Positions 35,110 to 45,499 are shown, counted from the stretch's first letter. The stretch: DNA of 64,000 nt from Hyphomicrobium facile (GCF_900116175.1 NZ_FPCH01000003.1:682001-746000); one strand, 5' to 3'. Numbers and translations are program-made. Notes: generated by a model not told the origin, from the letters alone.

Positions 35110-35970
35110 TCAGATGATGCTCTTTGCGTAGAGATCGGTGCGGCGATCGCGGAAGAATCCCCACTCGGCGCGATACGTTTCGATGAGGTCGAGATCGAAG
35201 GTGTGAATGAGAACGCCTTCGTCTTCGGCGCCGAATTTCTGGACGAGCTCGCCGCGATGGTCCGAGATGAAAGAGTGGCCGTAGTATTTCTGCTTCACGC
35301 CGTCGTTGTCTTCCTCGCCGATGCGATTGGCTGCAACGATCGGCACGGAGTTCGAAACGGCGTGGCCCTGCATCGCGCGCTGCCACTGCAGATGCGTGTC
35401 CAGTGACGGATCATAGGGTTCTGATCCGATTGCGGTCGGATAGAACAATATCTCGGCGCCTTGGAGAACCATGGCGCGCGCGCTTTCCGGGTACCACTGA
35501 TCCCAGCAGATGCCGACGCCGATCTTGCCGCGTTTCGTATTCCACGTCTTGAAGCCGGTATCGCCCGGCCGGAAATAATATTTTTCCTGGTAACCGGGGC
35601 CATCCGGAATGTGGCTCTTACGATAGACGCCGAGGATTTCGCCGTCTGCGTCGGCAATTGCGATGCTGTTGTAGTAGCGGGGGCCGTCCTTCTCGAAGAA
35701 CGATATCGGGATGACGACCTTCAGCGACTTCGCGACCTCGCGGAGTGCGATGACGCACGGATGCTCCATCACCGGATGCGCGGTTTCAAACCACTTCGGT
35801 TCCTGGCGCGTGCAGAAGTAGATGCCCTCGAACAGCTCCGACGGCAGAATGATTTCTGCGCCGCGGTCAGCCGCCTCGCGAACAAGCGCTTCCGTCTTGG
35901 CGATATTGATTTTGATGTCGTGTCCGTAGGACGTCTGAATGCTGCCGACCGTGATCGAGCGTCGCGCCAT
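35110..35970 (-). CDS. aguB: N-carbamoylputrescine amidase
   Basis: This 286-residue nitrilase-superfamily enzyme hydrolyses N-carbamoylputrescine to putrescine. The Glu-Lys-Cys triad is visible: PSELFEG, YRKSHIPDG and GVGICWDQWYPE. The remaining stretch (DTHLQWQRAMQGHA, RIGEED) matches the AguB subgroup rather than general nitrilases. It starts directly after the aguA stop (no gap), so the two form an agmatine-degrading operon. Confidence 0.95.
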   Translation of the reverse strand: MARRSITVGSIQTSYGHDIKINIAKTEALVREAADRGAEIILPSELFEGIYFCTRQEPKWFETAHPVMEHPCVIALREVAKSLKVVIPISFFEKDGPRYYNSIAIADADGEILGVYRKSHIPDGPGYQEKYYFRPGDTGFKTWNTKRGKIGVGICWDQWYPESARAMVLQGAEILFYPTAIGSEPYDPSLDTHLQWQRAMQGHAVSNSVPIVAANRIGEEDNDGVKQKYYGHSFISDHRGELVQKFGAEDEGVLIHTFDLDLIETYRAEWGFFRDRRTDLYAKSII

Positions 35971-37002
35971 CTACAGGGGCTCCTGTTGTGTGATGCAGTG
36001 AAATGATCCGCCGCCTGCCAGTCCGCAGCCAAGCAGACCGCGAGACGATACGCCGACAACTGCACGGGTGGGAAAAACGGCCTGCAATGCCTGAAGCGCG
36101 TCCGCCTCGGTCGCAGTTCCATAAATCGGCACAACGACAACATCGTTGGCGATTATGAAGTTCATATGGGAAGCTGGCGAAACGTCTCCAAGGGCGTTGC
36201 GGTAAAGGCCGACACCCGGAATGCGAATGACCTCGAGCTTGCGGCCCATCGCGTCGGTCGCGGTTTCAAGGCGCGCCGCGATGGCGTTCAACGTTTCGGC
36301 GTTCGGATCGTCGGGGCCGGCGGGCGCCTGGCAGACGACGCGGCCCGGCGCGACGAAGCGAGCGATGTTGTCGACGTGCCCGTCGGTGTGGTCGTTCTTC
36401 AGGCCTTCATCGATCCAGATGACCGTCTTCGCGCCGAAGGCTTCGGCGAGGGCCTGTTCGGCGGCTTCTTTCGTCCAGCCATTGCGATTGGGGTTGAGCA
36501 ACGTCTGCCGCGTCGTCAGGATCGTGCCTTCTCCGTCGTGATCGACGGCGCCGCCTTCGAGCACAAAGTCAAAGCGGCGAATGGGTGTCTTCGCAAGCTC
36601 GGCAACGTCGTCGCCAACGGTCGCGTCATCGGGGAGATCGTATTTTCCGCCCCAGCTGTTCGTCTTGAAGCGAAGAGCAACGGCGCTGTTGCGGATCTGT
36701 GCGAAAATCGGGCCGGTGTCGCGCAGCCAGATGTCGCCATACTTCGCGGGGATGATTTCGGCGGCATTGCCGAGTGCTGCGAGCGCCGAGTTGCGCGCTT
36801 CTTCGCCGTTCGCGAGAAGCCGGACCTTGTTGCCAGCGATGCTGAGCGCGCGGATGAGCGCCGCCACGTCGCGACGGGGCGTTTCGAGATCGCCGCGCCA
36901 TTCATCAGGATCGGCCGGCCACGCGGTCCAAATCGCCTTTTGAGGCGCCCATTCGGCGGGCGTCACCACCGGCGTTTTGTCCGCCACTGCGTTCATTCTC
37001 AA
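35971..37002 (-). CDS. aguA: Agmatine deiminase
   Basis: This 343-residue guanidino-modifying enzyme converts agmatine to N-carbamoylputrescine. The start has PAEWAPQKAIWTAWPADPDEW. The catalytic His/Asp regions WLRDTGPIF and NDHTDGHVDNIARF are present, and the catalytic Cys is in GGGSFHCITQQEP at the end. With aguB it makes putrescine from agmatine. The upstream 418-base gap should hold its promoter. Confidence 0.96.
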   Translation of the reverse strand: MRMNAVADKTPVVTPAEWAPQKAIWTAWPADPDEWRGDLETPRRDVAALIRALSIAGNKVRLLANGEEARNSALAALGNAAEIIPAKYGDIWLRDTGPIFAQIRNSAVALRFKTNSWGGKYDLPDDATVGDDVAELAKTPIRRFDFVLEGGAVDHDGEGTILTTRQTLLNPNRNGWTKEAAEQALAEAFGAKTVIWIDEGLKNDHTDGHVDNIARFVAPGRVVCQAPAGPDDPNAETLNAIAARLETATDAMGRKLEVIRIPGVGLYRNALGDVSPASHMNFIIANDVVVVPIYGTATEADALQALQAVFPTRAVVGVSSRGLLGCGLAGGGSFHCITQQEPL

Positions 37003-37420
37003 GTCCTCACAATTATCGTTTCGAGACGCATTTTATCATCGAGCACGCGATGTCGGGGATCGAGACCCCCTCGTCAAGGCCAGAGATGGCCGAGAGGGTG
37101 CGTCACACCGCAAAATCGCGCGGGCGAGCGGTGCCTATCCGACAATGACGATGGTGAGATGACGGTATGGGGCGGCCGAAGGGCAGAAGCCGGCCGGCGG
37201 CAATCGGGCCAATTCTACAGGCCCGGCATCACGGGGCCCTGAAAAAGGCGAAACGGGAGCGACTGCCCGGTGATTGGAGCGCGTGCCGAGTGAAACGCCC
37301 TGGACACCATCGGGGGGCTCAGCCGGTCCCGTTGAACCATAAAATGCCGATTGATTCTTTAACGCGCCGTTAACTCGTCAGCGTGCGGCGCGATCGTTCG
37401 GATGAGCGCGCCGGAATGCC
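37003..37420. other. Intergenic region with several GC hairpins
   Basis: This 418-base gap has no credible gene. It contains several GC hairpins, for example CCCTC/GAGGG with an inner GGCC pair at about 37070-37105, GGGCC/GGCCC at 37206-37224 and CGGG/CCCG at 37254-37269. I could not match it to a riboswitch family. Repeat-type ends (GTCATCCC) are absent. Small RNA or an aguA leader are both possible. Confidence 0.35.
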
Positions 37421-37639
37421 TCAAACGCGCTTGCCGAACATCGATGCGAACAGGCCGACGATGATCAGCGCGGGGATGACGATGAGCGCGATGGCGCCGA
37501 TCGTTACCGCGATGCCGAGCATCAGGAACGCCATGACGGCGAACAGCAGGATCGCCGCCATGAACACCAGAAACTTGACTGCCCATTCGCGCCAGCCGGT
37601 GAGCACCGTCGTCTCGCCGTTTCTCGTAATGACGATCAT
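37421..37639 (-). CDS. Small membrane protein of unknown function
   Basis: This 72-residue protein begins MIVITRNGETTVLTGWREW and then has two tightly packed membrane segments (about 20-42 and 44-66), rich in Ala, Ile, Leu and Val. It ends FGKRV. It lies 42 bases downstream of the antiporter gene on the same strand. The soluble N-terminus with TVLTGWREW is the only distinctive feature. Confidence 0.6.
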   Translation of the reverse strand: MIVITRNGETTVLTGWREWAVKFLVFMAAILLFAVMAFLMLGIAVTIGAIALIVIPALIIVGLFASMFGKRV

Positions 37640-37681
37640 GGTCTCGTTCTCTATTTCATACCGGTTCAGTATTTAGTGTCG

Positions 37682-39349
37682 TCAGGGAACTCGTGCAGCC
37701 ATCGCGTCGGCGATTTCCTGCGATCCTTGGATGACGATATTTGTGCCACAAGCTTTGAGGTGCGTTACCTCGGCGTCGGAATGACCTCGCACGATGATTG
37801 GCAACTCGGGGTTCGCCGCCCGCGCCTGGGACACAATTTGCCCTGCTTCGAAGCTGTCGGGAATGGCGACGAGCAAGCATTTCGCTTGCGGCAGATTGGC
37901 AAACTTGAGAAGGGCCACGGCGTTGCCTGCGACCGCTTCGACCTTCTTTTCCTTGAGCTTATTAACGACGTCATCGTTCTCGTCGATGACGTACATCGGT
38001 ATATTCCGTTGTTTGAGTGTTTCGCCGATAGGACGTCCTACGCGGCCATAGCCAATCAATACGGCGTGATCCTGCAACTTCGTCTTTTCGATTTTGACGG
38101 GTGGTGCCGGCTCAGGCACCGCGTTCGCCGCCGCCTCACGCTTTTCGAGCTTCTGCTCATACCGGTCGAGCGCGAAGAATAGCAGCGGGTTCAACATTAT
38201 GGAGCCGATGGCGCCGGCCAGGACGAGCTCCCGGCCAAGTTCGGGCAAGACGCCGAGCGTGACGCCCATGCCCGCCAGAATAAACGAGAACTCGCCGATC
38301 TGAGCCAGGCTGACGGAAATCGTGAGTGCGGTCGTCGGGTGATATCCGAATGCGCGAACGATCCCGTAGGCCGCCACCGATTTGCCGACGATGACGATCG
38401 TCAGTGTCGCCACGACGGCAAGGGGATCGCGGAGGAGAATGGCCGGATCGAACAACATGCCGACGGATATGAAGAACAGCACGGCAAAGGCGTCGCGCAA
38501 CGGAAGCGTTTCAGATGCCGCCTGCTGACTGAGCGTCGATTCGCTTAGGATCATGCCAGCAAAGAAGGCGCCGAGTGCGAACGACACGCCGAACAGCTTG
38601 GCCGCCCCGAAGGCCGTTCCGAGCGCAATCGCGAGCACGGCCAGGCGGAACAGTTCTCGCGACCCGGTATGGGCTGCGTAGTGCAAAATCCATGGAATAA
38701 TTCGGCGTCCCGCGACGAGCATCAGAACGACGAAGGCGACGATCTGGAATACGGTAACCGCAAACGTCTTCAGAAGATTGAAGTTCTCGGCATCGCTTAC
38801 CGGTTGGTCCGCCGTGGCGGAGTTGAACAGTGGGAGCAGCGCCGGCAGCAGCACCAGCGTCAGCACCATCACGATGTCTTCGACGATGAGCCATCCGACG
38901 GCTATGCGGCCACGATCGGTATTGAGAAGCCGTCTCGCCTGCATCGCTCGCAGCAATACGACGGTACTCGCGACGGAGAGCGCGAGGCCCATAACGATGC
39001 CGGCTCCGGGCTGCCAGCCGAGATGAAGCGAAAGGCCTAAGCCGAGCAGCGTCGCGACGATGATCTGAACTACGGCGCCGGGAATGGCGATCTTGCGGAC
39101 CGACCAAAGATCTTTCAGCGAAAAATGGAGTCCGACGCCGAACATCAATAGAATGATGCCGACTTCCGCGAGTTCGGAGGCGATCGTCTGATCTGCAACA
39201 AAACCCGGCGTTCGTGGCCCGAGCACGACGCCCGCGAGGAGGTATCCGACTAGAGGGGAAGCCCGGAGACGCTGCGCTATCGCTCCAAACAGGAAGGCCA
39301 AGCTGAGGCCAACGACGATCGTTGCGATAAGAGGCGTTTCGTGCGGCAT
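37682..39349 (-). CDS. CPA2-family cation/proton antiporter with TrkA-N domain (YbaL/KefB-like)
   Basis: This 555-residue protein has about 12 membrane segments of the Na+/H+-exchanger fold (PLVGYLLAGVVLGPRTPGF, GVGLHFSLKDL), followed by a linker of about 40 residues and a C-terminal RCK/TrkA-N domain with VLIGYGRVGRPIGETL for NAD binding. No separate TrkA-C follows. It likely effluxes potassium or sodium under stress. The start MPHETPLIATIVVG was preferred over one 13 codons upstream. A small membrane-protein gene follows. Confidence 0.92.
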   Translation of the reverse strand: MPHETPLIATIVVGLSLAFLFGAIAQRLRASPLVGYLLAGVVLGPRTPGFVADQTIASELAEVGIILLMFGVGLHFSLKDLWSVRKIAIPGAVVQIIVATLLGLGLSLHLGWQPGAGIVMGLALSVASTVVLLRAMQARRLLNTDRGRIAVGWLIVEDIVMVLTLVLLPALLPLFNSATADQPVSDAENFNLLKTFAVTVFQIVAFVVLMLVAGRRIIPWILHYAAHTGSRELFRLAVLAIALGTAFGAAKLFGVSFALGAFFAGMILSESTLSQQAASETLPLRDAFAVLFFISVGMLFDPAILLRDPLAVVATLTIVIVGKSVAAYGIVRAFGYHPTTALTISVSLAQIGEFSFILAGMGVTLGVLPELGRELVLAGAIGSIMLNPLLFFALDRYEQKLEKREAAANAVPEPAPPVKIEKTKLQDHAVLIGYGRVGRPIGETLKQRNIPMYVIDENDDVVNKLKEKKVEAVAGNAVALLKFANLPQAKCLLVAIPDSFEAGQIVSQARAANPELPIIVRGHSDAEVTHLKACGTNIVIQGSQEIADAMAARVP

Positions 39350-39469
39350 CAATTCCTGCTTCCGAGTGGAGGAAGCAGCACTTTTCACTACGCGCGGTAT
39401 AATTTCAACCTTGTGACCATCGCGACGCTTTGGGCGCGCCGCAGATGGTCACGTCGGGAGAAGCGAGGC

Positions 39470-40699
39470 CTAGGTCTTGTTTCGCCGGCCGAGCGTGCGC
39501 AAACGCAACGCATTGAGCTTGATGAAGCCTTCCGCGTCCTTCTGGTCGTAGGCGCCTTTGTCGTCCTCGAACGTGACGAGCGTCGGCGAATAGAGCGACT
39601 TCGGGCTCGCGCGGCCGATGACGATGACATTGCCCTTATAGAGCTCGAGCGTGACTTCGCCCTCGACGTTCTCCTGGCTCTTGTCGATCAGGGCCTGAAG
39701 CATCTCGCGCTCGGGCGACAACCAAAAGCCGTTGTAGATCAGCTCGGCGTAGCGCGGCATGATTTCGTCTTTGAGATGCGATGCGCCGCGATCGAGCGTC
39801 AGGCTTTCGATGGCGCGATGGGCGGTGAGCAGGATCGTGCCGCCGGGCGTCTCGTAAACGCCACGTGATTTCATGCCGACGAAGCGGTTCTCGACGAGGT
39901 CGAGACGGCCGATGCCGTTGTCGCGGCCGAGATCGTTCAAGGCCTTCAAGAGAGTGGCGGGAGAAAGCTTCTTGCCATCGAGCGAAACCGGGTCGCCCTT
40001 CTCGAAGCCGATCTTGATGGTCGTCACCTTGTCGGGCGCGGTCATCGGCGAGATGGTGCGCTGATAGACCATCTCGGGCGGCTTCGTCGCGGGGTCTTCG
40101 AGCACTTTACCTTCGGACGAGGAGTGCAGAAGGTTGGCGTCGACCGAGAAGGGCGACTCGCCCTCCTTATCCTTCGCGACGGGGATCTGGTTCTGGCGAG
40201 CGAAATCCAGAAGGTCTTCGCGGCCCTTGAACTTCCATTCGCGCCAGGGCGCGATGATCTTGATGCCGGGCTCGAGCGCGTAATAGCCGAGCTCGAACCT
40301 CACCTGATCGTTGCCCTTGCCTGTTGCGCCGTGGCAGACGGCGTCGGCGCCGACCTTGCGGGCGATCTCGATCTGCTTCTTCGCGATCAGCGGACGGGCG
40401 ATGGACGTGCCGAGCAAATAAACGCCTTCGTAGACCGTGTTGGCGCGGAACATCGGGAAGACGAAATCGCGGACGAATTCCTCGCGCAGGTCTTCGATGA
40501 AGATGTTTTCTTCCTTGATGCCGAGCATCAGGGCCTTCTTGCGAGCCGGCTCCAGCTCTTCGCCCTGTCCGAGGTCGGCGGTGAACGTCACGACTTCGGC
40601 GCCGTAGGTCTCCTGCAGCCACTTGAGGATGATCGAAGTGTCTAAGCCGCCGGAATAGGCGAGTACGACCTTTTTCACGGTTTTAGGCGCGGCGCTCAT
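39470..40699 (-). CDS. argG: Argininosuccinate synthase
   Basis: This 409-residue enzyme joins citrulline and aspartate in arginine synthesis. The P-loop-like [11 protein letters not shown] is at about 14-24, with [29 protein letters not shown] and [16 protein letters not shown] following. The start [18 protein letters not shown] fits the family; the 46 upstream codons are not used. Confidence 0.97.
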   Translation of the reverse strand: MSAAPKTVKKVVLAYSGGLDTSIILKWLQETYGAEVVTFTADLGQGEELEPARKKALMLGIKEENIFIEDLREEFVRDFVFPMFRANTVYEGVYLLGTSIARPLIAKKQIEIARKVGADAVCHGATGKGNDQVRFELGYYALEPGIKIIAPWREWKFKGREDLLDFARQNQIPVAKDKEGESPFSVDANLLHSSSEGKVLEDPATKPPEMVYQRTISPMTAPDKVTTIKIGFEKGDPVSLDGKKLSPATLLKALNDLGRDNGIGRLDLVENRFVGMKSRGVYETPGGTILLTAHRAIESLTLDRGASHLKDEIMPRYAELIYNGFWLSPEREMLQALIDKSQENVEGEVTLELYKGNVIVIGRASPKSLYSPTLVTFEDDKGAYDQKDAEGFIKLNALRLRTLGRRNKT

Positions 40700-40850
40700 G
40701 GGAGATCTGGCTTTCGAATTTGGAATGGGACGGAAACGCGCGGCACTATAGGGTCGGCGGCGCTGCCCGCAAGTCCGGTTGATGCCATTTCGCGACATGT
40801 CGCAATCGGGCTTAGACATTAACGACAGCGGGCTCAACAGAGGAAGCGCA

Positions 40851-41459
40851 ATGAAACCGACTATCGTCTTCTGGTACGAGTTCGCGTCGACCTACTCTTA
40901 CCTGAGCGCCATGCGGATCGAGGAAACGGCGGCGCGGGCCGACGTCGCCGTCGACTGGAAGCCATTCCTGCTCGGGCCGATTTTCAAATCGCAAGGCTGG
41001 GAGACCTCGCCATTCAATATCTATCCGGCAAAGGGCCGCTACATGGTGCGGGACATTGGACGCACCGCGGCGTCGCGCGGAATTCCTTTCCAGATGCCGG
41101 CGTCGTTTCCGGCCAACGGATTGAAGGCAGCACGCCTTGCGATCGCGGCGCGCAGCCAAGGCGCGGATGCCGCTTTCAGCCGTGCGGTCTTTGCCGCTGC
41201 CTTCGCCAAGGGTTTGGACATCTCCGATGACGCTGTGTTGACGGATTGCCTTACGAGCGCTGGTCTCGAGGCGGACGATATGCGGCGGCTCAGCACGGAC
41301 ATGGCGGTCAAGTCGGAGTTGCGGGCCAATACGGAAGAGGCGCAGGCGCTCGGGATATTCGGTGCGCCGAGTTTCAGCACACCGGACGGCGAAATGTTCT
41401 GGGGTGATGACCGGCTCGACCAAGCTTTGACGTGGGCGAGGAAGCGCGCGCCTGGGTGA
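40851..41459 (+). CDS. DsbA-like/2-hydroxychromene-2-carboxylate isomerase family protein
   Basis: This 202-residue GST-kappa/DsbA-fold protein begins [20 protein letters not shown], with Ser in place of the CxxC Cys as in the glutathione-dependent isomerases. [17 protein letters not shown] and the C-terminal [22 protein letters not shown] match the 2-hydroxychromene-2-carboxylate isomerase family. No aromatic-degradation genes are near, so the substrate is open. The start at 40851 has AGAGGAAG before it. It is divergent from argG. Confidence 0.85.
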   Translation: MKPTIVFWYEFASTYSYLSAMRIEETAARADVAVDWKPFLLGPIFKSQGWETSPFNIYPAKGRYMVRDIGRTAASRGIPFQMPASFPANGLKAARLAIAARSQGADAAFSRAVFAAAFAKGLDISDDAVLTDCLTSAGLEADDMRRLSTDMAVKSELRANTEEAQALGIFGAPSFSTPDGEMFWGDDRLDQALTWARKRAPG

Positions 41460-41673
41460 ATGAGGCTTGATTTTTCAATGTTTTGAGCGAGATGCAGGCT
41501 TAGGCTGATCACTTCTCGGGGGGCATTTGTGGCGCAAATGACGCGCGTTAACTGGTTCCGCACCGCAGCAAACTCATGAACATAAAAAAGGCATGGCAAA
41601 GGTGTTTGCGGTGTTTCTGTCCAACGTCAGCTGATAGAAGCTCGGGAATATATCTCATCGGGGGAGAGCGGCC

Positions 41674-42507
41674 GTGATCAGGTCGAATCGCATCGTCGGG
41701 AATCTGGTGTGGTTAGGTTTGCTCGGTTGCGCCATGGCGCTGCCGCTTGCCGCCGAAGAAATCACCGTAACGATCCCGCCAGACGATCCGCCGGCGCAAG
41801 CGGCGGCTCCAGCGCAGCCGGCGCCTCAGCCCTCGGCGGTCCCGGCATTCACGCCTCACGACAATCTCCAGAAGTCCGCCGACAGCAGCGATCCGACGGC
41901 GCATCCGACCGACTCGGTTGCCGCGCCAGCTCCAGCTGCTCCGGTCAAGCACAAGCAGAAGGCAGCAGCTGCCCCAGCTGCAGCGCCGGCTCCGGCGCCG
42001 GCTGATGGTTCGGCCGGCCCGGCTGCGACCGACGGAACGGCGAAGCCCGCCGAAAAGCCGAAGACGGCAAAGGCGAATTCGCCGTGTTTCAACATCGACG
42101 AGAACGCCTGTGCCGAGCTCAGTAAAGTGTGCATCTGGGTTGCGGCGGGCACCAACGATGCGGGCAAGCCGACGAAGGCCCGGTGCCGGTCGCTCGCAAT
42201 TCTGAAGAGAGAAGAAGAGAAGGCCGCAAAAGCTGCGAAGGCCGCCGGCGCAACGCCGGAAGTTCTGCCGTGGGCAACAAACGGCGCAGCAGCATCGCCT
42301 GCGGCCGCGCCCGCCGCCGATGGGGCCGCCGCGGCTCCTCCGGCCGATGCGACGAAGGCCGCCAAGAAAACGAAGACAGCAGCCGTCAAGAAGACGCCTA
42401 AGCCGAAGCCCGAAACGGTCAATGCCGCACCGGCTCCTGCGGCTGGCGAAGCGGAGGCCGCGCCTGCGCCTGATTCCGGTTCAGCTCCGGAGCCTGACGC
42501 GCAATAG
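41674..42507 (+). CDS. Ala/Pro/Lys-rich exported protein with a 4-Cys core
   Basis: This 277-residue protein starts at GTG. It has a signal peptide (about 1-27, ending PLAAE) and a low-complexity stretch rich in Ala, Pro and Lys (about 35-135). A compact four-Cys core follows (SPCFNIDENACAELSKVC, then KARCRSL), and a second Ala/Lys/Pro-rich tail runs to the end. The core looks like a small disulfide-bonded domain. The low-complexity arms may span the periplasm or bind polymers. No family recognised. Confidence 0.7.
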   Translation: MIRSNRIVGNLVWLGLLGCAMALPLAAEEITVTIPPDDPPAQAAAPAQPAPQPSAVPAFTPHDNLQKSADSSDPTAHPTDSVAAPAPAAPVKHKQKAAAAPAAAPAPAPADGSAGPAATDGTAKPAEKPKTAKANSPCFNIDENACAELSKVCIWVAAGTNDAGKPTKARCRSLAILKREEEKAAKAAKAAGATPEVLPWATNGAAASPAAAPAADGAAAAPPADATKAAKKTKTAAVKKTPKPKPETVNAAPAPAAGEAEAAPAPDSGSAPEPDAQ

Positions 42508-42571
42508 AGGTTTCAGGTTGAACACGTAGCGCCCGCCTGATCGAGTCCTGGTCGAGCGGGCTCTTCTTTCT

Positions 42572-43114
42572 TCAGTGCAGATAGGCCGACCACGGTGTAC
42601 GCGGCGCGAAATGCCGGTCCATCGCTTGGCGCCCCTCGGCATTTCCAAAGACAAGCCGCCACTGCGTGCATGCGGCGTCGGCTGCATCCATGGCTGACGT
42701 GCTCGCACGGGCCGTCGGTGCCGCCACGGCGTAGGGCACGCCGTAGGACAGCATCATTGCCATCATGGGACCCTGATAGAGCGTCCAAGGCGAACTGCCC
42801 CAGTATGCCTGAACAGATGCGGGCCAGAACGTATCACCGCCGGGAAATACACGGGACGCGGCGACCGCCTGCTGCGCGCCGGGCCAGTAGGCGAGAGATG
42901 CGCTGGCCATCGCCAACCACGCCTGCATGATTTCGTTCTGGAGGGGTGCGGGCGCGGAGGCCACGGGGGTCCAATCACCGAACCAAGCAGACCAAGCCAA
43001 AGGTTGCGGGGCGAGAGGTTCAGGCGCGAGGAGACCTTCCGGCGTCATTTCGTCGTAAAGGCGCTTCTGGCACGCCAAGCCCGCGGCCACGGAGGCCTGA
43101 CCCATCTCGAACAT
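42572..43114 (-). CDS. Protein of unknown function, Trp/Ala-rich
   Basis: This protein of about 180 residues reads MFEMGQASVAAGLACQKRL, then PLAWSAWFGDWTPVAS, FPGGDTFWPASVQAYWGSSPWT and MSYGVPYAVAAPTA. The many Trp and Ala and the amphipathic N-terminal helix recall phasin-like or PHA-associated proteins, but this is weak. Codons upstream of 43114 stay open to a TTG at 43255, and FRFLQKATEA there could be part of the helix, so the start is unsure. Confidence 0.55.
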   Translation of the reverse strand: MFEMGQASVAAGLACQKRLYDEMTPEGLLAPEPLAPQPLAWSAWFGDWTPVASAPAPLQNEIMQAWLAMASASLAYWPGAQQAVAASRVFPGGDTFWPASVQAYWGSSPWTLYQGPMMAMMLSYGVPYAVAAPTARASTSAMDAADAACTQWRLVFGNAEGRQAMDRHFAPRTPWSAYLH

Positions 43115-43289
43115 GGCTTCCGTCGCTTTCTGCAGAAAGCGGAAATGCAGGGCGCAATCGAACAAAATACAGTCCCTCGGTTCGGCTTTGACGGTACCAG
43201 GGATGGTGCATCGCAGCAACGTTGAAGCCGTTCTGCCGCACTCTTGGTTAATCAACTGTTCGCGAGGTCGGCCGCTCCGAGGGGCGGTG

Positions 43290-44060
43290 TCAGTGCAGCG
43301 TCTGGCTCTTGTCGCGGCCGTTCGGGGTCAGATTGCCGTCGTTATCGGTCATCTCGTCTTCGCTCTCGTTCGCCGAGCCGGTGGCAGCATGGTCGGACCG
43401 TTGGCGGGCAGACCTCGTCTTCGACAGCGTCAGGCGCTGCATCATCGGACGTTGCCCACGCGTTTGCTCGTCCACGGTCGGCGATCTCGTGATCACGACT
43501 TCGGCGTCGTCATTATTATTCTCGGCATTATTCTCGGCGCGTGGCGCTGCTTCGGAAGGCGCGCTAACCGTTACATCAGCTGTTTGGGGCACCGAAGCCG
43601 TTCGCGCGCGATGCTCGCCGTGCGGACGCCCTGCGAACTGACCAGCGGCGAGCCAATAAAAGAAGCCTCCGAAGAAGCCGATCGTGAGGAATGCCTTGAC
43701 CGCGTAGTTGTTGAGGATCGTCGTCGGCTGGCCCACGACTTCGCTCGCATATTGCGCGACGAAACCGAGCATCGAGATCGCGACGCCGGCAAACAGATAG
43801 AACGTCAGCGAGCGGACCGAGAACGACTCGCTCAAAATTGCGATGATGAGAACGAAGACGGATGCGAAAATTCCGAGATGCGTTGCGGCAAGCAGACCTA
43901 GCTCGATTGTTTCGCTGGCCGTTTTCGGCAACCGCTCGATGGGCTCCGTTAGCACGTCGATAGGCGTCGTGACGAACATGACGGTCACGAGCCCCGCGGC
44001 CAAGCTCGCGAGCACGAACCCGAACACCACGCGCGCTATTGTGCTGAGGAACCTTAGCAC
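43290..44060 (-). CDS. Four-segment membrane protein of unknown function
   Basis: This 256-residue protein has four membrane segments (about 7-30, 58-77, 84-105 and 120-140). A charged, disordered tail from about 145 is rich in Asn, Asp, Glu, Arg and Ser, with Thr-Ala runs. The membrane part, with TFYLFAGVAISMLGFVAQYASE and NNYAVKAFLTIGFFGGFFYW, is the conserved piece. I recognise no named family. It lies 98 bases before rlmN in the genome, on the same strand. Confidence 0.68.
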   Translation of the reverse strand: MLRFLSTIARVVFGFVLASLAAGLVTVMFVTTPIDVLTEPIERLPKTASETIELGLLAATHLGIFASVFVLIIAILSESFSVRSLTFYLFAGVAISMLGFVAQYASEVVGQPTTILNNYAVKAFLTIGFFGGFFYWLAAGQFAGRPHGEHRARTASVPQTADVTVSAPSEAAPRAENNAENNNDDAEVVITRSPTVDEQTRGQRPMMQRLTLSKTRSARQRSDHAATGSANESEDEMTDNDGNLTPNGRDKSQTLH

Positions 44061-44158
44061 GACGACCCCGCCCCCTGCGTCCCATCTCGGGCGAAATGTA
44101 TATGAGCGAGCGCTGCGGGCTCAATCAAAATAACGCGGCGTCGTGCGAGAACCGCTCG

Positions 44159-45352
44159 TTAGGCGCCCTGGGACGCGGCGTTGCGCTCGCTTGCCGAGAG
44201 CTTGAGGCTCTCAGACCTAAGTTGCCCGCAGGCCGCGAGAATATCGCGTCCGCGAGGTGTGCGGACAGGGCTTGCGTAACCGGCCCGATTTACGACGTCT
44301 GCAAATCGTTCGATGGTTTCCCAATCCGAGCACTCATAGCGCGTGTTCGGCCATGGGTTGAACGGTATTAAGTTGATTTTGGCGGGAATTCCCGCGAGGA
44401 GGCGCACGAGCGCTCGGGCCTCCGCGAGGCTGTCGTTGACGCCTTTCAGCATCACATATTCGAACGTGATGCGGCGCGCGTTCGAGAGCCCCGGATAATT
44501 GCGGCAGGCCTCGATAAGCTCAGCGATCGGATATTTGCGATTGAGCGGCACAAGTTCGTCGCGCAGCGCATCGTTGGTCGCGTGCAGCGAGATGGCAAGC
44601 ATGGTGTCGGCCTCTTCGCCCCAACGCGGAATTTCGGGAACGACACCCGACGTCGACAGCGTGATGCGCCGCTTCGAGAGCGAGAGGCCTTCGCCGTCCG
44701 ACGCGATGTCCATCGCAGCCTTGACGTTGTCGAAATTGTAGAGCGGTTCGCCCATGCCCATCAGCACGACGTTCGTTATCTTGCGTTCGCTCTGCGGCAG
44801 CAGACGGCCGTCACCGGGACCCTTGGCACCGGGCCAGTCACCGATGCGGTCGCGCGCCAGCATGATCTGGGCGACGATTTCTTCCGTCTCGAGATTGCGC
44901 ACGAGCTTCTGAGTGCCGGTATGGCAGAACGAGCAATTCAGCGTGCAGCCGACCTGGCTCGAAATGCAAAGCGTGCCGCGGTCACTCTCGGGAATGTAGA
45001 CGGTTTCGATTTCCGGTGCGCGCGCTTCGTGACCGCGCTTCGGGAGTCTGAGGAGCCATTTGCGCGTACCGTCGACCGAGATCTGTTCGGAGACGATTTC
45101 GGGACGGTCCAGAACGTAAAGCTCTTCGAGACGGCGACGGAGATCTTTCGACACGTCCGTCATGTCTTCGAAGCGTGTGACGCCACGTACGTAGATCCAG
45201 CTCCAGAGCTGGCCGACGCGCATGCGAAGCTGTTTTTCCGGAACGCCGGCAGCGGCGAGCGCCAGTTTCAAGCGGTCGCGCGTCAGCCCCGCGAGCGAGG
45301 GCTTCGCGGCGGGTTCTTCTGCGGCAATCTTTACTAAAGGCGCGGCGGTCAT
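44159..45352 (-). CDS. rlmN: 23S rRNA/tRNA adenine-C2 methyltransferase RlmN
   Basis: This 397-residue radical-SAM enzyme methylates A2503 of 23S rRNA and A37 of some tRNAs. The CxxxCxxC motif is [14 protein letters not shown]. The start [21 protein letters not shown] and [13 protein letters not shown]-like segments match, as do the [11 protein letters not shown] and FNPWPNTRY motifs and the second catalytic Cys near the C-terminus (ILAACGQL). It is transcribed away from hslU, 148 bases after its end. Confidence 0.96.
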   Translation of the reverse strand: MTAAPLVKIAAEEPAAKPSLAGLTRDRLKLALAAAGVPEKQLRMRVGQLWSWIYVRGVTRFEDMTDVSKDLRRRLEELYVLDRPEIVSEQISVDGTRKWLLRLPKRGHEARAPEIETVYIPESDRGTLCISSQVGCTLNCSFCHTGTQKLVRNLETEEIVAQIMLARDRIGDWPGAKGPGDGRLLPQSERKITNVVLMGMGEPLYNFDNVKAAMDIASDGEGLSLSKRRITLSTSGVVPEIPRWGEEADTMLAISLHATNDALRDELVPLNRKYPIAELIEACRNYPGLSNARRITFEYVMLKGVNDSLAEARALVRLLAGIPAKINLIPFNPWPNTRYECSDWETIERFADVVNRAGYASPVRTPRGRDILAACGQLRSESLKLSASERNAASQGA

Positions 45353-45442
45353 AGCGAAAACATGCTTTCGGTTTGGAAAGCGCCCCTTTTACAGGCGTTC
45401 GCGAAAAGTGCCTAGCGGCACATTTTCGCTGGGTTTTGCTTG

Positions 45443-45483
45443 GCGCTCGGCGACTCGCGTTCCGCGAGCCGGCCGCCGAGCGC
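45443..45483. repeat. Palindromic element with A/TTC/CCGGC core, copy 2
   Basis: The outer arms are GCGCTCGGCG and CGCCGAGCGC, with unpaired A, inner stem CTCGCG/CGCGAG, loop TTC and unpaired CCGGC. It differs from copy 1 by one C-G pair in place of T-A in the outer stem, a compensatory change. It lies 17 bases after the hslU stop. Confidence 0.75.
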
Positions 45484-45499
45484 GGAAGCGCGCGTTAAC

